NCBI RefSeq assembly: GCF_025215075.1
Contig: NZ_JAOBTH010000021.1
Coordinates: 133 to 64,132 of the forward strand
Source of the DNA: Tenacibaculum haliotis
Lineage (GTDB): Bacteria; Bacteroidota; Bacteroidia; Flavobacteriales; Flavobacteriaceae
Length of the DNA: 64,000 nucleotides
Direction of reading: 5' to 3'
The translations under genes were made by a program, and so were the position numbers. The notes beneath the pieces were generated by a model. The model made no database searches, was not told where the DNA came from, and saw only the letters and a program-made list of their open reading frames with translations. This document shows positions 26,268 to 32,550 of this stretch, piece by piece; within the stretch, counting starts at the first letter, position 1; each line of letters starts with the position of its first letter.

Positions 26268-27491
26268 ATGAATAATTTTTTAAAAATATATCACTCTTTC
26301 TTAAATGTAGGAGTAACGTCTAAAAAAGACAACGAATACAAAAAAATAAGACTTTTAAATGCTTTTTGTAGTACATGGTGTATTATGATTATTATCATAA
26401 CAATGTTTGATTTGTTATTTGATAGAGAAATTAAAGAAAGTTTAATTTTACATGGAATTTCTTATGTTTTAATCGGTGTTATTTTTTATTGTCAAAAAAT
26501 TAAAAAGTATACATTGGCAAGGGTTGTCTTTATAGCTTCTATAATAGGAATAACATTTGTTTTTGCAAACTTTACTACACCATCATTATTAATAGAAAAT
26601 TTTTATTTTGTTTATCCGTTAATAGGAATATTGTTTATTGAAAAAAAATGGATAAACATCCTTTTTTTATTGCTGTGTTTTTGCTTGTATTTTATTCCTA
26701 ATTTATTTTTAAATATATATCCTAAAAACATGATACTACCTGTGTTAGTTTTTTGTGTTTTTTTAGGAACCTTTGTTATTTTAAATTATTCAGAAGCATT
26801 AAATAAAAAAAAGGAAGAGAAGCTGTTAGAAAGTAAAATTAAATTAAAAAAAGCTTACTTAAAATTAGAAAAGCAGAAAGAAAATGAGTTAAACCTATTA
26901 AGGCTACAAACGTTAAAAGCGCAAATGAATCCTCATTTTATGTTTAATACAATGAATTCAATTCAAAATTTAATTTTAAAAGATGATAAAATAGAAGCAT
27001 ATGATTTTTTTACAAAATTCTCATCTCTTATGCGACAAAATTTAAAAACAAGTAACGATAGTTTTGTAGAGTTGAACACAGAGTTATCTATTGTTAAAAA
27101 TTATTTAGAATTAGAAAAGTTACGATTTGGTGATCAATTTTTATTTACTATTGAAGAACTCAATTTCGATGGAGAAATTAAAATTCCATCAATGATAATT
27201 CAACCCTATATAGAAGAAGCAATTCGATATCGATTATTACACGTTGCTACAGGAGATAAAATAATAACAATAAGCTTTTATTTAGAAAAAGAGACATTAG
27301 TCTGTAAAATACTCGATAATGGAATTCGAAATATTTCTCAAGAACAAGAAATGTCATCAAGAGAAATACTTAATAAAAGATTGGTACTGTTAAAAGAATA
27401 TTATAAAACAGATATTGGTTTTAGTTATGAAACTACAAAATTTGGCAACAAAGTACTCGTAAAAATACCATATACTTTATTAGATGAATAA
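26268..27491 (+). CDS. Membrane LytS-like histidine kinase with degenerate ATP-binding motifs
   Basis: The 407-residue protein has about six N-terminal TM segments (for example IMIIIITMFDLLF, YVLIGVIFYC, VLVFCVFLGTFVIL), a coiled coil (about 165-205) and a His_kinase domain with QMNPHFMFNTMNSIQN (His223). The ATPase part aligns with the preceding kinase but differs where it matters. The N-box reads IQPYIEEAIRYRLL, so the Mg-ATP-binding Asn is Glu317 and Lys-His-Gly is Arg-Tyr-Arg. The G1 box is DNGIRN instead of DNGIGL. It is probably catalytically weak or dead and may be a substrate or partner of kinase 1. It overlaps the response-regulator gene by 8 bp. Confidence 0.9.
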   Translation: MNNFLKIYHSFLNVGVTSKKDNEYKKIRLLNAFCSTWCIMIIIITMFDLLFDREIKESLILHGISYVLIGVIFYCQKIKKYTLARVVFIASIIGITFVFANFTTPSLLIENFYFVYPLIGILFIEKKWINILFLLLCFCLYFIPNLFLNIYPKNMILPVLVFCVFLGTFVILNYSEALNKKKEEKLLESKIKLKKAYLKLEKQKENELNLLRLQTLKAQMNPHFMFNTMNSIQNLILKDDKIEAYDFFTKFSSLMRQNLKTSNDSFVELNTELSIVKNYLELEKLRFGDQFLFTIEELNFDGEIKIPSMIIQPYIEEAIRYRLLHVATGDKIITISFYLEKETLVCKILDNGIRNISQEQEMSSREILNKRLVLLKEYYKTDIGFSYETTKFGNKVLVKIPYTLLDE

Positions 27492-28224
27492 AATTAGCGC
27501 AATACTCGTAGACGATGAAATAAACGCAAGAGAAAATTTAAGATTTTTATTAAATGACTTTTGCGATAATGTAAATATTTTAGCTGAAGCCGCTAATGTT
27601 GATGAGGCTGTAAAAGCAATAAAGAAGCACCAACCTCAAATTGTTTTTTTAGATATTGAAATGCCTCAAAAAAACGGATTTCAATTATTAAGTGAATTTG
27701 ATGAAATTAATTTTCATATTATCTTTATAACAGCCTATGACAGTTATGCTATAAAAGCATTTCAAGTAACTGCAATAGATTATCTTTTAAAACCGATTGA
27801 TATATCGTTGTTAGAAAAGGCTATAAAAAAAGCCGAAAAAAGTATTGAAAACAACACGCAATCAGCTAGAATTGATTTATTACAAGAGAACAGAAAGAAA
27901 ATAACCAAAATAGCAATACCATATAAAACAGATTATGCAATTGTAAATATAAACGATATATATAGTATTGAAGCAGATAGAATGTATTCTATATTACATA
28001 TGAAAAATGACAAAAAATATATGGTTGCAAAGAAGTTAAGTTATTATGAAAACCTATTATGTGATCATACTGAGTTTATAAGACTGCATAGGTCATGGAT
28101 TATCAATACAGAGAAAATTGAAACATATTCAAAAAAAGAAAAAGAAGTAATATTAGATTCTCAATTTAAGGTGCCAGTAAGTAAAAGTTATAAAGAAGCG
28201 TTTGAAACACTTTTTTATACGTAA
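27484..28224 (+). CDS. LytTR-family response regulator
   Basis: The 246-residue regulator has a receiver domain (about 1-120) with the acidic pair in LVDDEINARENL, phospho-acceptor Asp57 in VFLDIEMPQKNG and Lys in YLLKPIDI. The C-terminal LytTR DNA-binding domain (about 140-245) contains IYSIEADRMYSILH and FIRLHRSWIIN. LytTR proteins bind paired direct repeats about two helical turns apart. Five such pairs with 21-bp spacing lie in the next 3 kb, so this regulator is the leading candidate to bind them. It is translationally coupled to the second kinase. Confidence 0.95.
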   Translation: MNKISAILVDDEINARENLRFLLNDFCDNVNILAEAANVDEAVKAIKKHQPQIVFLDIEMPQKNGFQLLSEFDEINFHIIFITAYDSYAIKAFQVTAIDYLLKPIDISLLEKAIKKAEKSIENNTQSARIDLLQENRKKITKIAIPYKTDYAIVNINDIYSIEADRMYSILHMKNDKKYMVAKKLSYYENLLCDHTEFIRLHRSWIINTEKIETYSKKEKEVILDSQFKVPVSKSYKEAFETLFYT

Positions 28225-28261
28225 TTTAAAAAGCACGAGTTTTAAAGTAATTGGGTTTTTA

Positions 28262-28328
28262 TTTGGAAAGAATATTAAACTATTGGGAAATAATATTGAT
28301 TGCTTTTGATTTAAAAAAGTCATTTTTG
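28262..28328 (+). promoter_or_regulatory. GGAA-repeat promoter 1 (small secreted protein)
   Basis: Half-sites TTTGGAAAGAAT (28262-28273) and TTGGGAAATAAT (28283-28294) have GGAA starts 21 bp apart. CATTTTTG (28321-28328, -7-like) begins 35 bp after the second GGAA. The -7 element is 23 bp before the ATG at 28352. A -33 TTG is not in place, as expected if an activator substitutes for it. Confidence 0.7.
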
Positions 28329-28351
28329 AGTGATAATTTAAAATAATAAAA

Positions 28352-28669
28352 ATGAAAAAAGTAATATTAGTAATAGTAGCTGTAATAGGTTTAATGTCAT
28401 TCAATGTAGTAAGTAATTCTACCATAGAAGAAAACAGGGTAAAAGAAGTAGAACTAGGTAGTGGTATTTATTTAATCAATGATACAAAAGGCAAAGTTTC
28501 TATTTATACAGGTACTGGTTTTGTAAGTCTAAATAGAGGGTCTAAAACAAGTATTTCATGTAAAGTAGGTAAGGAAGTACGTTGGGCAAACAAAGGAAGA
28601 AAAGGAAATGTTATTTTCAAAATAGAAAGTAAGCATTGTGGTAAAACATTAAAGCTTTCAAAATTATAA
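28352..28669 (+). CDS. Small secreted protein of unknown function
   Basis: The 105-residue protein has a signal peptide (MKKVILVIVAVIGLMSFNVVS), giving a mature form of about 83 residues. This is basic, predicted mostly beta from its alternating pattern (SIYTGTGFVSLNRGSKTSIS), and carries two cysteines (in SISCKVGK and SKHCGKT) that may form a disulfide. No family is recognised. It is the first gene downstream of the LytTR regulator and has the GGAA-repeat promoter. Confidence 0.8.
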   Translation: MKKVILVIVAVIGLMSFNVVSNSTIEENRVKEVELGSGIYLINDTKGKVSIYTGTGFVSLNRGSKTSISCKVGKEVRWANKGRKGNVIFKIESKHCGKTLKLSKL

Positions 28670-28728
28670 TTTAAGGAATTATTTAACCTTGTTAAAACCA
28701 AAACTAGAAATTAGTTTTGGTTTTTTTA

Positions 28729-28795
28729 TTTGGAAATATTATTGATTCATTCGGAAATAATATGATGAATGTTATAACAAATTCCTTCATTTTTG
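28729..28795 (+). promoter_or_regulatory. GGAA-repeat promoter 2 (lipoprotein copy A)
   Basis: Half-sites TTTGGAAATATT (28729-28740) and TTCGGAAATAAT (28750-28761), GGAA starts 21 bp apart. CATTTTTG (28788-28795) begins 35 bp after the second GGAA, 25 bp before the ATG. Outside these elements it shares little sequence with the other promoters, so the pattern is not simple duplication. Confidence 0.7.
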
Positions 28796-28820
28796 AACCA
28801 TAATTTAAAATAGAATAAAG

Positions 28821-29198
28821 ATGAAAAATTTAAAAGCATTATTAATATGTTTTAGTGTATTTGCCTTCATGTCATGTAGTGATGATGATGTAAATAGAGC
28901 ACCAAGAGAGTTTACAGTTACTTTATCGGATGTTAGTAGTAGAACATCTTCGCCAACTCCAGTTCGTTATTTAGGAGTAATATGGACAGAAGCTGTTGAT
29001 CCAGATGGAGATGATGTTGTTTATGATATTTATGTAAATGATGTTATTGAAGAAAGTGATTTAAATGGTAAAAGAGAGGCCACAGTATCTTACGAGGTAA
29101 CTGGAGATGATGTAATTGTAAAAGTTGTTGCAAAAGATGAAAATGGAGCCAAAACAACAGCGCAGGCTAAAAAAGTGGTAAATGTTATTCATCCTTAG
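28821..29198 (+). CDS. Small lipoprotein, tandem copy A
   Basis: The 125-residue protein has a lipoprotein signal (FSVFAFMSC) and a CSDDD start to the mature protein, a possible surface-export signal. The single domain reads WTEAVDPDGDDVVYDIYVND then DVIVKVVAKDENGAKTTAQA. The DPDGD turn and beta pattern suggest an Ig-like or fibronectin-III-like fold, perhaps calcium binding. No named family is recognised. It is the first of three tandem paralogues (28821, 29541, 30601) behind GGAA-repeat promoters. Confidence 0.85.
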   Translation: MKNLKALLICFSVFAFMSCSDDDVNRAPREFTVTLSDVSSRTSSPTPVRYLGVIWTEAVDPDGDDVVYDIYVNDVIEESDLNGKREATVSYEVTGDDVIVKVVAKDENGAKTTAQAKKVVNVIHP

Positions 29199-29227
29199 TT
29201 TTAAAACTATTTAGCCAAATTAGTTAT

Positions 29228-29265
29228 CAATGAATATTAGTTAACTCGTTAACTAATATTCATTG
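29228..29265 (+). terminator. Long 18-bp hairpin after lipoprotein copy A
   Basis: Perfect 18-bp arms (29228-29245 and 29248-29265; CAATGAATATTAGTTAAC and its complement) with a 2-nt loop. No T-tract follows, so it may protect the mRNA end or act with the terminator at 29351. In copy B (30288-30325) the left arm has mutated. Confidence 0.65.
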
Positions 29266-29350
29266 AAAATTCTTAAACATATTAGAGATAAAGCTATAAG
29301 GTTTGGAAATGACAGAAAAGGATAATCAAATGTTTAATAATAGCATTATT

Positions 29351-29379
29351 AACTTCGTTTTTATAAACGGAGTTTTTTT
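29351..29379 (+). terminator. Terminator in spacer copy 1
   Basis: AACTTCGTTT pairs (one G-U) with AAACGGAGTT across TTAT and is followed by TTTTTT. Conserved in the duplicate at 30411 and, with perfect pairing, after copy C at 31007. Confidence 0.75.
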
Positions 29380-29447
29380 ATATAAAAATGTAATGATTAT
29401 AAATTATAATTGTAAAATATAGGGAGTAAAATGATAGCTGTTTGTTA

Positions 29448-29514
29448 TTCGGAAAGATTTAGGTTCCGTTAGGAAACAAAATAAGAAGTACCATGATTAA
29501 TAGTTGCACCTTTG
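29448..29514 (+). promoter_or_regulatory. GGAA-repeat promoter 3 (lipoprotein copy B)
   Basis: TTCGGAAAGATT (29448-29459) and TTAGGAAACAAA (29469-29480), GGAA starts 21 bp apart. CACCTTTG (29507-29514) begins 35 bp after the second GGAA, 26 bp before the ATG. Confidence 0.7.
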
Positions 29515-29652
29515 ATTAAATTATTTAAAAACCCACAAAGATGAAAAATTTAAAAGCATTATTAATATGTTTTAGTGTATTTGCCTTCATGTCATGTAGT
29601 GACGATGATGTAAATAGAGCACCAAGAGAGTTTACAGTTACTTTATCGGATG

Positions 29653-29992
29653 TTGAGGCACAATAAAATAATTTATTTAATTTTCCAAACACCGCTACTT
29701 CCGTTCATCGTTCCAATGTTTCGGTATTGTTTTTTAAGTAATTCCATTCTCATACTTTGTCTACTTCTTAATTTATTCCAAGCATCCTCTTCGCTCTCAG
29801 CAGCTACAAGATACTTTACATTGTTAGTGCCTTTAAACACAAATAATATCCAATCCATATTTTACAGTGCCTAACAACATATATAAAAAATTGCTACTAG
29901 GTCTTTATTTAAGGTTATTACTAATTTATTTACTTTGTTTTTATTCTCAATTTTTTCGCTTATTTATACGCAACTTTCCATATATAATCACG
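29653..29992. mobile_element. 340-bp integron-cassette-like insert
   Basis: Comparison with paralogue A places the insert exactly between G and TT of a GTT (29652-29654 left, 29992-29994 right), with no target duplication beyond that GTT. This is the G^TT crossover of integron integrases. The insert holds a 61-codon reverse ORF and, to its right, an attC-like inverted repeat starting GCCTAAC. The left end, GTTGAGGCAC, nearly complements GTGCCTAAC, as R' and R'' sites do. No integrase gene is in the window. A small transposable element with a 3-bp duplication is the alternative. Confidence 0.6.
29673..29858 (-). CDS. Small cassette-borne hypothetical protein (61 aa)
   Basis: The 61-residue soluble protein starts MDWILFVFKGTNNVKYLVAA and contains the helical ESEEDAWNKLRSRQSMRMEL. 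It looks protein-like, with a beta hairpin then an amphipathic helix and no low complexity. It fills the cassette-like insert on the minus strand. The start lies 8 bp inside the GTTAGGCACTG end and the stop 12 bp before the other end, a fit typical of gene cassettes. Function unknown. Confidence 0.6.
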   Translation of the reverse strand: MDWILFVFKGTNNVKYLVAAESEEDAWNKLRSRQSMRMELLKKQYRNIGTMNGSSGVWKIK

Positions 29993-29994
29993 TT
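29869..29994. other. attC-like imperfect inverted repeat
   Basis: Starts GCCTAAC (29869-29875, the RYYYAAC core form) and ends GTT (29992-29994). Near the ends, AACATATATAAAAAATTGC (29876-29894) is imperfectly complementary to GCAACTTTCCATATATAATC (29970-29989). A 75-bp AT-rich centre separates the arms. Size and layout suit an attC recombination site, but the right-hand core (GTTAATA) matches GTTRRRY poorly. Confidence 0.5.
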
Positions 29995-30410
29995 AATACT
30001 AGAACAGCTGTGTCAACTCCAATTCGTTATTTAGGAGTAATATGGACAGAAGCTGTTGATCCAGATGGAGATGATGTTGTTTATGATATTTACGTAAATG
30101 ATGTTATAGAAGAAAGTGATTTAAATGGTAAAAGAGAAGCCACAGTATCTTACGAGGTAACTGGAGATGATGTAATTGTAAAAGTTGTTGCAAAAGATGA
30201 AAATGGAGCCAAAACAACAGCACAGGCTACAAAAGTGGTAAATGTTATTCATCCTTAGTTTTAAAGCTATTTAGCCAAATTAGTTATCAATGTTTATAAT
30301 TTAACTCGTTAACTAATATTCATTGAAAATTCTTAAACAAATTAGAGATAAAGCTATAAGGTTTGGGAATGACAGAAAAGGATAATCAAATGTTTAATAA
30401 GAGCATTATT

Positions 30411-30439
30411 AACTTCGTTTTTATAAACGGAGTTTTTTT
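30411..30439 (+). terminator. Terminator in spacer copy 2
   Basis: Same hairpin and T-tract as at 29351-29379. Confidence 0.75.
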
Positions 30440-30507
30440 ATATAAAAATGTAATGATTATAAATTATAATTGTAAAATATAGGGAGTAAAATGATAGCTG
30501 TTTGTTA

Positions 30508-30574
30508 TTCGGAAAGATTTAGGTTCCGTTAGGAAACAAAATAAGAAGTACCATGATTAATAGCTGCACCTTTG
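30508..30574 (+). promoter_or_regulatory. GGAA-repeat promoter 4 (lipoprotein copy C)
   Basis: TTCGGAAAGATT (30508-30519) and TTAGGAAACAAA (30529-30540), GGAA starts 21 bp apart. CACCTTTG (30567-30574) begins 35 bp after the second GGAA, 26 bp before the ATG. It is a duplicate of promoter 3. Confidence 0.7.
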
Positions 30575-30600
30575 ATTTTATTATTTAAAAACCCACAAAA

Positions 30601-30978
30601 ATGAAAAATTTAAAAGTATTATTAATTTGCTTTAGTGTATTTGCCTTCATGTCATGTAGTGATGATGATGTAAATAGAGCACCAAGAGAGTTTACAGTTA
30701 CTTTAACAGATGCTAATCAACCTAGAACCGTAATTGTATCACCAACTCCAGTTAGTTCTCTAGTTGTTTCATGGACAGAGGCAGTTGATCCTGATGGAGA
30801 TAAAGTGGTCTACGACTTGTATGTAAACAACGAGTTAGAGGGAAGCAATTTAGAAAGTGACCATGATTTAACAGTTACTTATGATAGAGATGGTAAAGAT
30901 GTAATAGTAAAAGTTGTTGCAAAGGATGGCAATGGAGCAACAACAACAGCTCAAGCAACAAAAGTACAAGATCTTTAA
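30601..30978 (+). CDS. Small lipoprotein, tandem copy C
   Basis: The 125-residue paralogue of copies A and B has an almost identical signal peptide and lipobox (FAFMSC then SDDD). The domain is more diverged (VSWTEAVDPDGDKVVYDLYV, DGKDVIVKVVAKDGNGATTT). The DPDGD turn and the VKVVAKD strand are kept, which marks them as structural or functional core. The conserved leader with a diverging domain suggests diversification after duplication. A perfect terminator follows. Confidence 0.85.
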   Translation: MKNLKVLLICFSVFAFMSCSDDDVNRAPREFTVTLTDANQPRTVIVSPTPVSSLVVSWTEAVDPDGDKVVYDLYVNNELEGSNLESDHDLTVTYDRDGKDVIVKVVAKDGNGATTTAQATKVQDL

Positions 30979-31006
30979 GCACTTCTTTCTTAACAGAAAT
31001 AAATCG

Positions 31007-31036
31007 ACTCCGTTTTTTATAAACGGAGTTTTTTTT
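31007..31036 (+). terminator. Terminator after lipoprotein copy C
   Basis: ACTCCGTTT (31007-31015) and AAACGGAGT (31021-31029) pair perfectly across a 5-nt loop, followed by TTTTTTT. Confidence 0.85.
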
Positions 31037-31073
31037 GTTTTTAAATGATAACTAGCTGTTTTTCAATTTTTAA

Positions 31074-31140
31074 CTCGGAAGTAAAAAAGGTTCATTGGGA
31101 AGTAATTTAATGCTGTTTATCTAAAATTAAATTTTATTTG
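31074..31140 (+). promoter_or_regulatory. GGAA-repeat promoter 5 (large secreted proteins)
   Basis: CTCGGAAGTAAA (31074-31085) and TTGGGAAGTAAT (31095-31106), GGAA starts 21 bp apart. TTTATTTG (31133-31140) begins 35 bp after the second GGAA, 34 bp before the ATG. The sequence is otherwise unrelated to promoters 1-4. Confidence 0.7.
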
Positions 31141-31174
31141 CCTCGTAGTAATCAAATAGATAACAATAGTTAAA

Positions 31175-32527
31175 ATGAAAAAATTTCTTTCAATCCTTTT
31201 AATGTTTTTGGCAATTGTAGGTCAAGCACAAAAAAATCAAAATGAAATTGTAGCAACATTCCAATCAGGAAAGTATACCGTTTTTAAAGTAGAGAAAATA
31301 TCGTATGGTAAATATAAAATGGTTAAGGTTAAAAAACAGTGGCCAATTCAAATTACCAAGACAGCAAAAAACGTAAGTAACGTTTTAGTAAAAAGAGCAG
31401 GTATTTTAGATGAAAATTTTAAACCAGACGTACCAGGTCATCCAGCTTATTTTAATTTTTCTACTTATCGATTAACATTTATAGATGATATAGGTATTTA
31501 TTATAGTTGGAATGGAAAAGAAGAAGCGACTACAAAATATGTGTTTTCTAAAAACGGAAGTTTATCTAAAAACTATAAAGAGTTAAATAAACTGGTAGCA
31601 AGCTATGCGACAGCAGTATTTAAAAATCAAACAAATGCAAGAGCAGAGGTAAAAGAACAGAAAGGTGCCATTGCAGAAGCCGAAAGAAAGAAAAATTCAC
31701 TACAAAACAAGCAGGTAAGTAAAATTGAAATCAAATTGTTAAATACCCCTAAAAAAGTAGCTCATTTTTCAGAAGCTATTAAATACGGCATTGTGGCTAC
31801 GTTAAAGGATGGAAGTAAGCTGTCTACAAAAAAATTAGGAGGAAAACTTCCTTGGAGTGATTTTACACTTAAAAATAAAGGATGTAGTAGTACTATTGAT
31901 GAGGTTCGAGTAGATGAAGATGCAAAGTCGTTAAAGCAGGACAGAATAACGATTAAAGCAGTATCAAAATATCACCCAACATTAAATGCTACGAAGCATA
32001 TTAACACCACAAATAACTTATCTATTCAAGTAAATCAATCAGGTTTTTGGGGGCATGAACGTCATAAATATGTACATGTTTCTCAAGGTAAAAATGGTCA
32101 ACATGCAGGTAGAGGTGATAATTTAACGATAAAAGTTAAAACAGTTACTCATAAACAAACTGGCATTAAATTAAATAAAATAGATATTTATAATACCACA
32201 AAAGAAAAGCACGTTGCACGTTATAAGTTAACTACTTACACGAAATTGATTATAAACAATCAAGGTGGTGGCGGTATGGGTGGCTTTGAAGGACGTGATG
32301 GTTCGCCAAATGGAGGAAATGGTGGTTCTGGTGGAGCAGGTGGTAATATTCTTTTAATAAAAGATCCATCAGTAGTAAAATTAAATATTGTTCTTAATAA
32401 CCAAGGAGGAAATGGTGGTAAAGGAGGTGCGCCGAAATATTCTCATGCAAGTAGAGGAAGAAGTGGAGCAAAAGGAGATAATGGAAAGGTGACAAAACAA
32501 GTGAAATCAATAAAATTAAATTTTTAA
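31175..32527 (+). CDS. Secreted protein with glycine-rich C-terminal region
   Basis: The 450-residue protein has a signal peptide ending VGQAQ. A middle part of unknown fold includes a Lys/Glu/Gln-rich helical segment (about 155-180). The C-terminal 90 residues hold two glycine-rich runs, NNQGGGGMGGFEGRDGSPNG with GGNGGSGGAGG, and NNQGGNGGKGG to RSGAKGDNGK. The two halves repeat the unit (L)IINNQGG / IVLNNQGG, giving a collagen-like or polyglycine-helix region. No family is recognised. It shares the GGAA promoter type and is 23 bp upstream of the next secreted protein gene. Confidence 0.85.
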   Translation: MKKFLSILLMFLAIVGQAQKNQNEIVATFQSGKYTVFKVEKISYGKYKMVKVKKQWPIQITKTAKNVSNVLVKRAGILDENFKPDVPGHPAYFNFSTYRLTFIDDIGIYYSWNGKEEATTKYVFSKNGSLSKNYKELNKLVASYATAVFKNQTNARAEVKEQKGAIAEAERKKNSLQNKQVSKIEIKLLNTPKKVAHFSEAIKYGIVATLKDGSKLSTKKLGGKLPWSDFTLKNKGCSSTIDEVRVDEDAKSLKQDRITIKAVSKYHPTLNATKHINTTNNLSIQVNQSGFWGHERHKYVHVSQGKNGQHAGRGDNLTIKVKTVTHKQTGIKLNKIDIYNTTKEKHVARYKLTTYTKLIINNQGGGGMGGFEGRDGSPNGGNGGSGGAGGNILLIKDPSVVKLNIVLNNQGGNGGKGGAPKYSHASRGRSGAKGDNGKVTKQVKSIKLNF

Positions 32528-32550
32528 TTCAACAATAAAAAACAGTAATT

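Larger units (their letters stand above)
29199..29540. repeat. Tandem-duplicated intergenic unit, copy 1
   Basis: This stretch is nearly identical to 30259-30600. It contains the 3' hairpin, a terminator and the GGAA-repeat promoter of the next lipoprotein gene. The duplication unit is therefore gene plus downstream spacer, so each new copy brings its own promoter. Confidence 0.85.
29541..30258 (+). pseudogene. Lipoprotein copy B, split by a 340-bp cassette-like insert
   Basis: The 5' part (29541-29654) encodes the same signal peptide, lipobox and first residues as copy A (to LSDV). The insert then adds three residues and a stop (TAA 29664-29666), giving a 41-residue product. The 3' part resumes at 29993 and runs to the normal stop at 30256-30258. 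Removing 29653-29992 restores one frame of 125 codons (LSDVNTRTAVSTPIRYL at the joint), aligned without gaps to copy A. The truncated product would still be lipidated. The promoter is intact, so loss of the gene appears recent. Confidence 0.85.
30259..30600. repeat. Tandem-duplicated intergenic unit, copy 2
   Basis: Nearly identical to 29199-29540. The left arm of the 18-bp hairpin is altered (30288-30305), while the terminator and promoter elements are kept. Confidence 0.85.

Noticed and set aside
29309..29422. 37-codon ORF in the duplicated lipoprotein spacer
   Set aside because: A terminator hairpin (29351-29379) lies inside the frame, and its conservation is explained by recent duplication of the whole spacer.
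29650..29874. 74-codon plus-strand frame in the cassette-like insert
   Set aside because: Antisense to the better 61-aa frame, no plausible start context, and it crosses the insertion junction.
29935..30258. 107-codon ORF beginning in the insert and running into lipoprotein copy B
   Set aside because: Only the 3' part is real lipoprotein sequence; the first 20 residues come from the attC-like repeat. Treated as the 3' half of a pseudogene.
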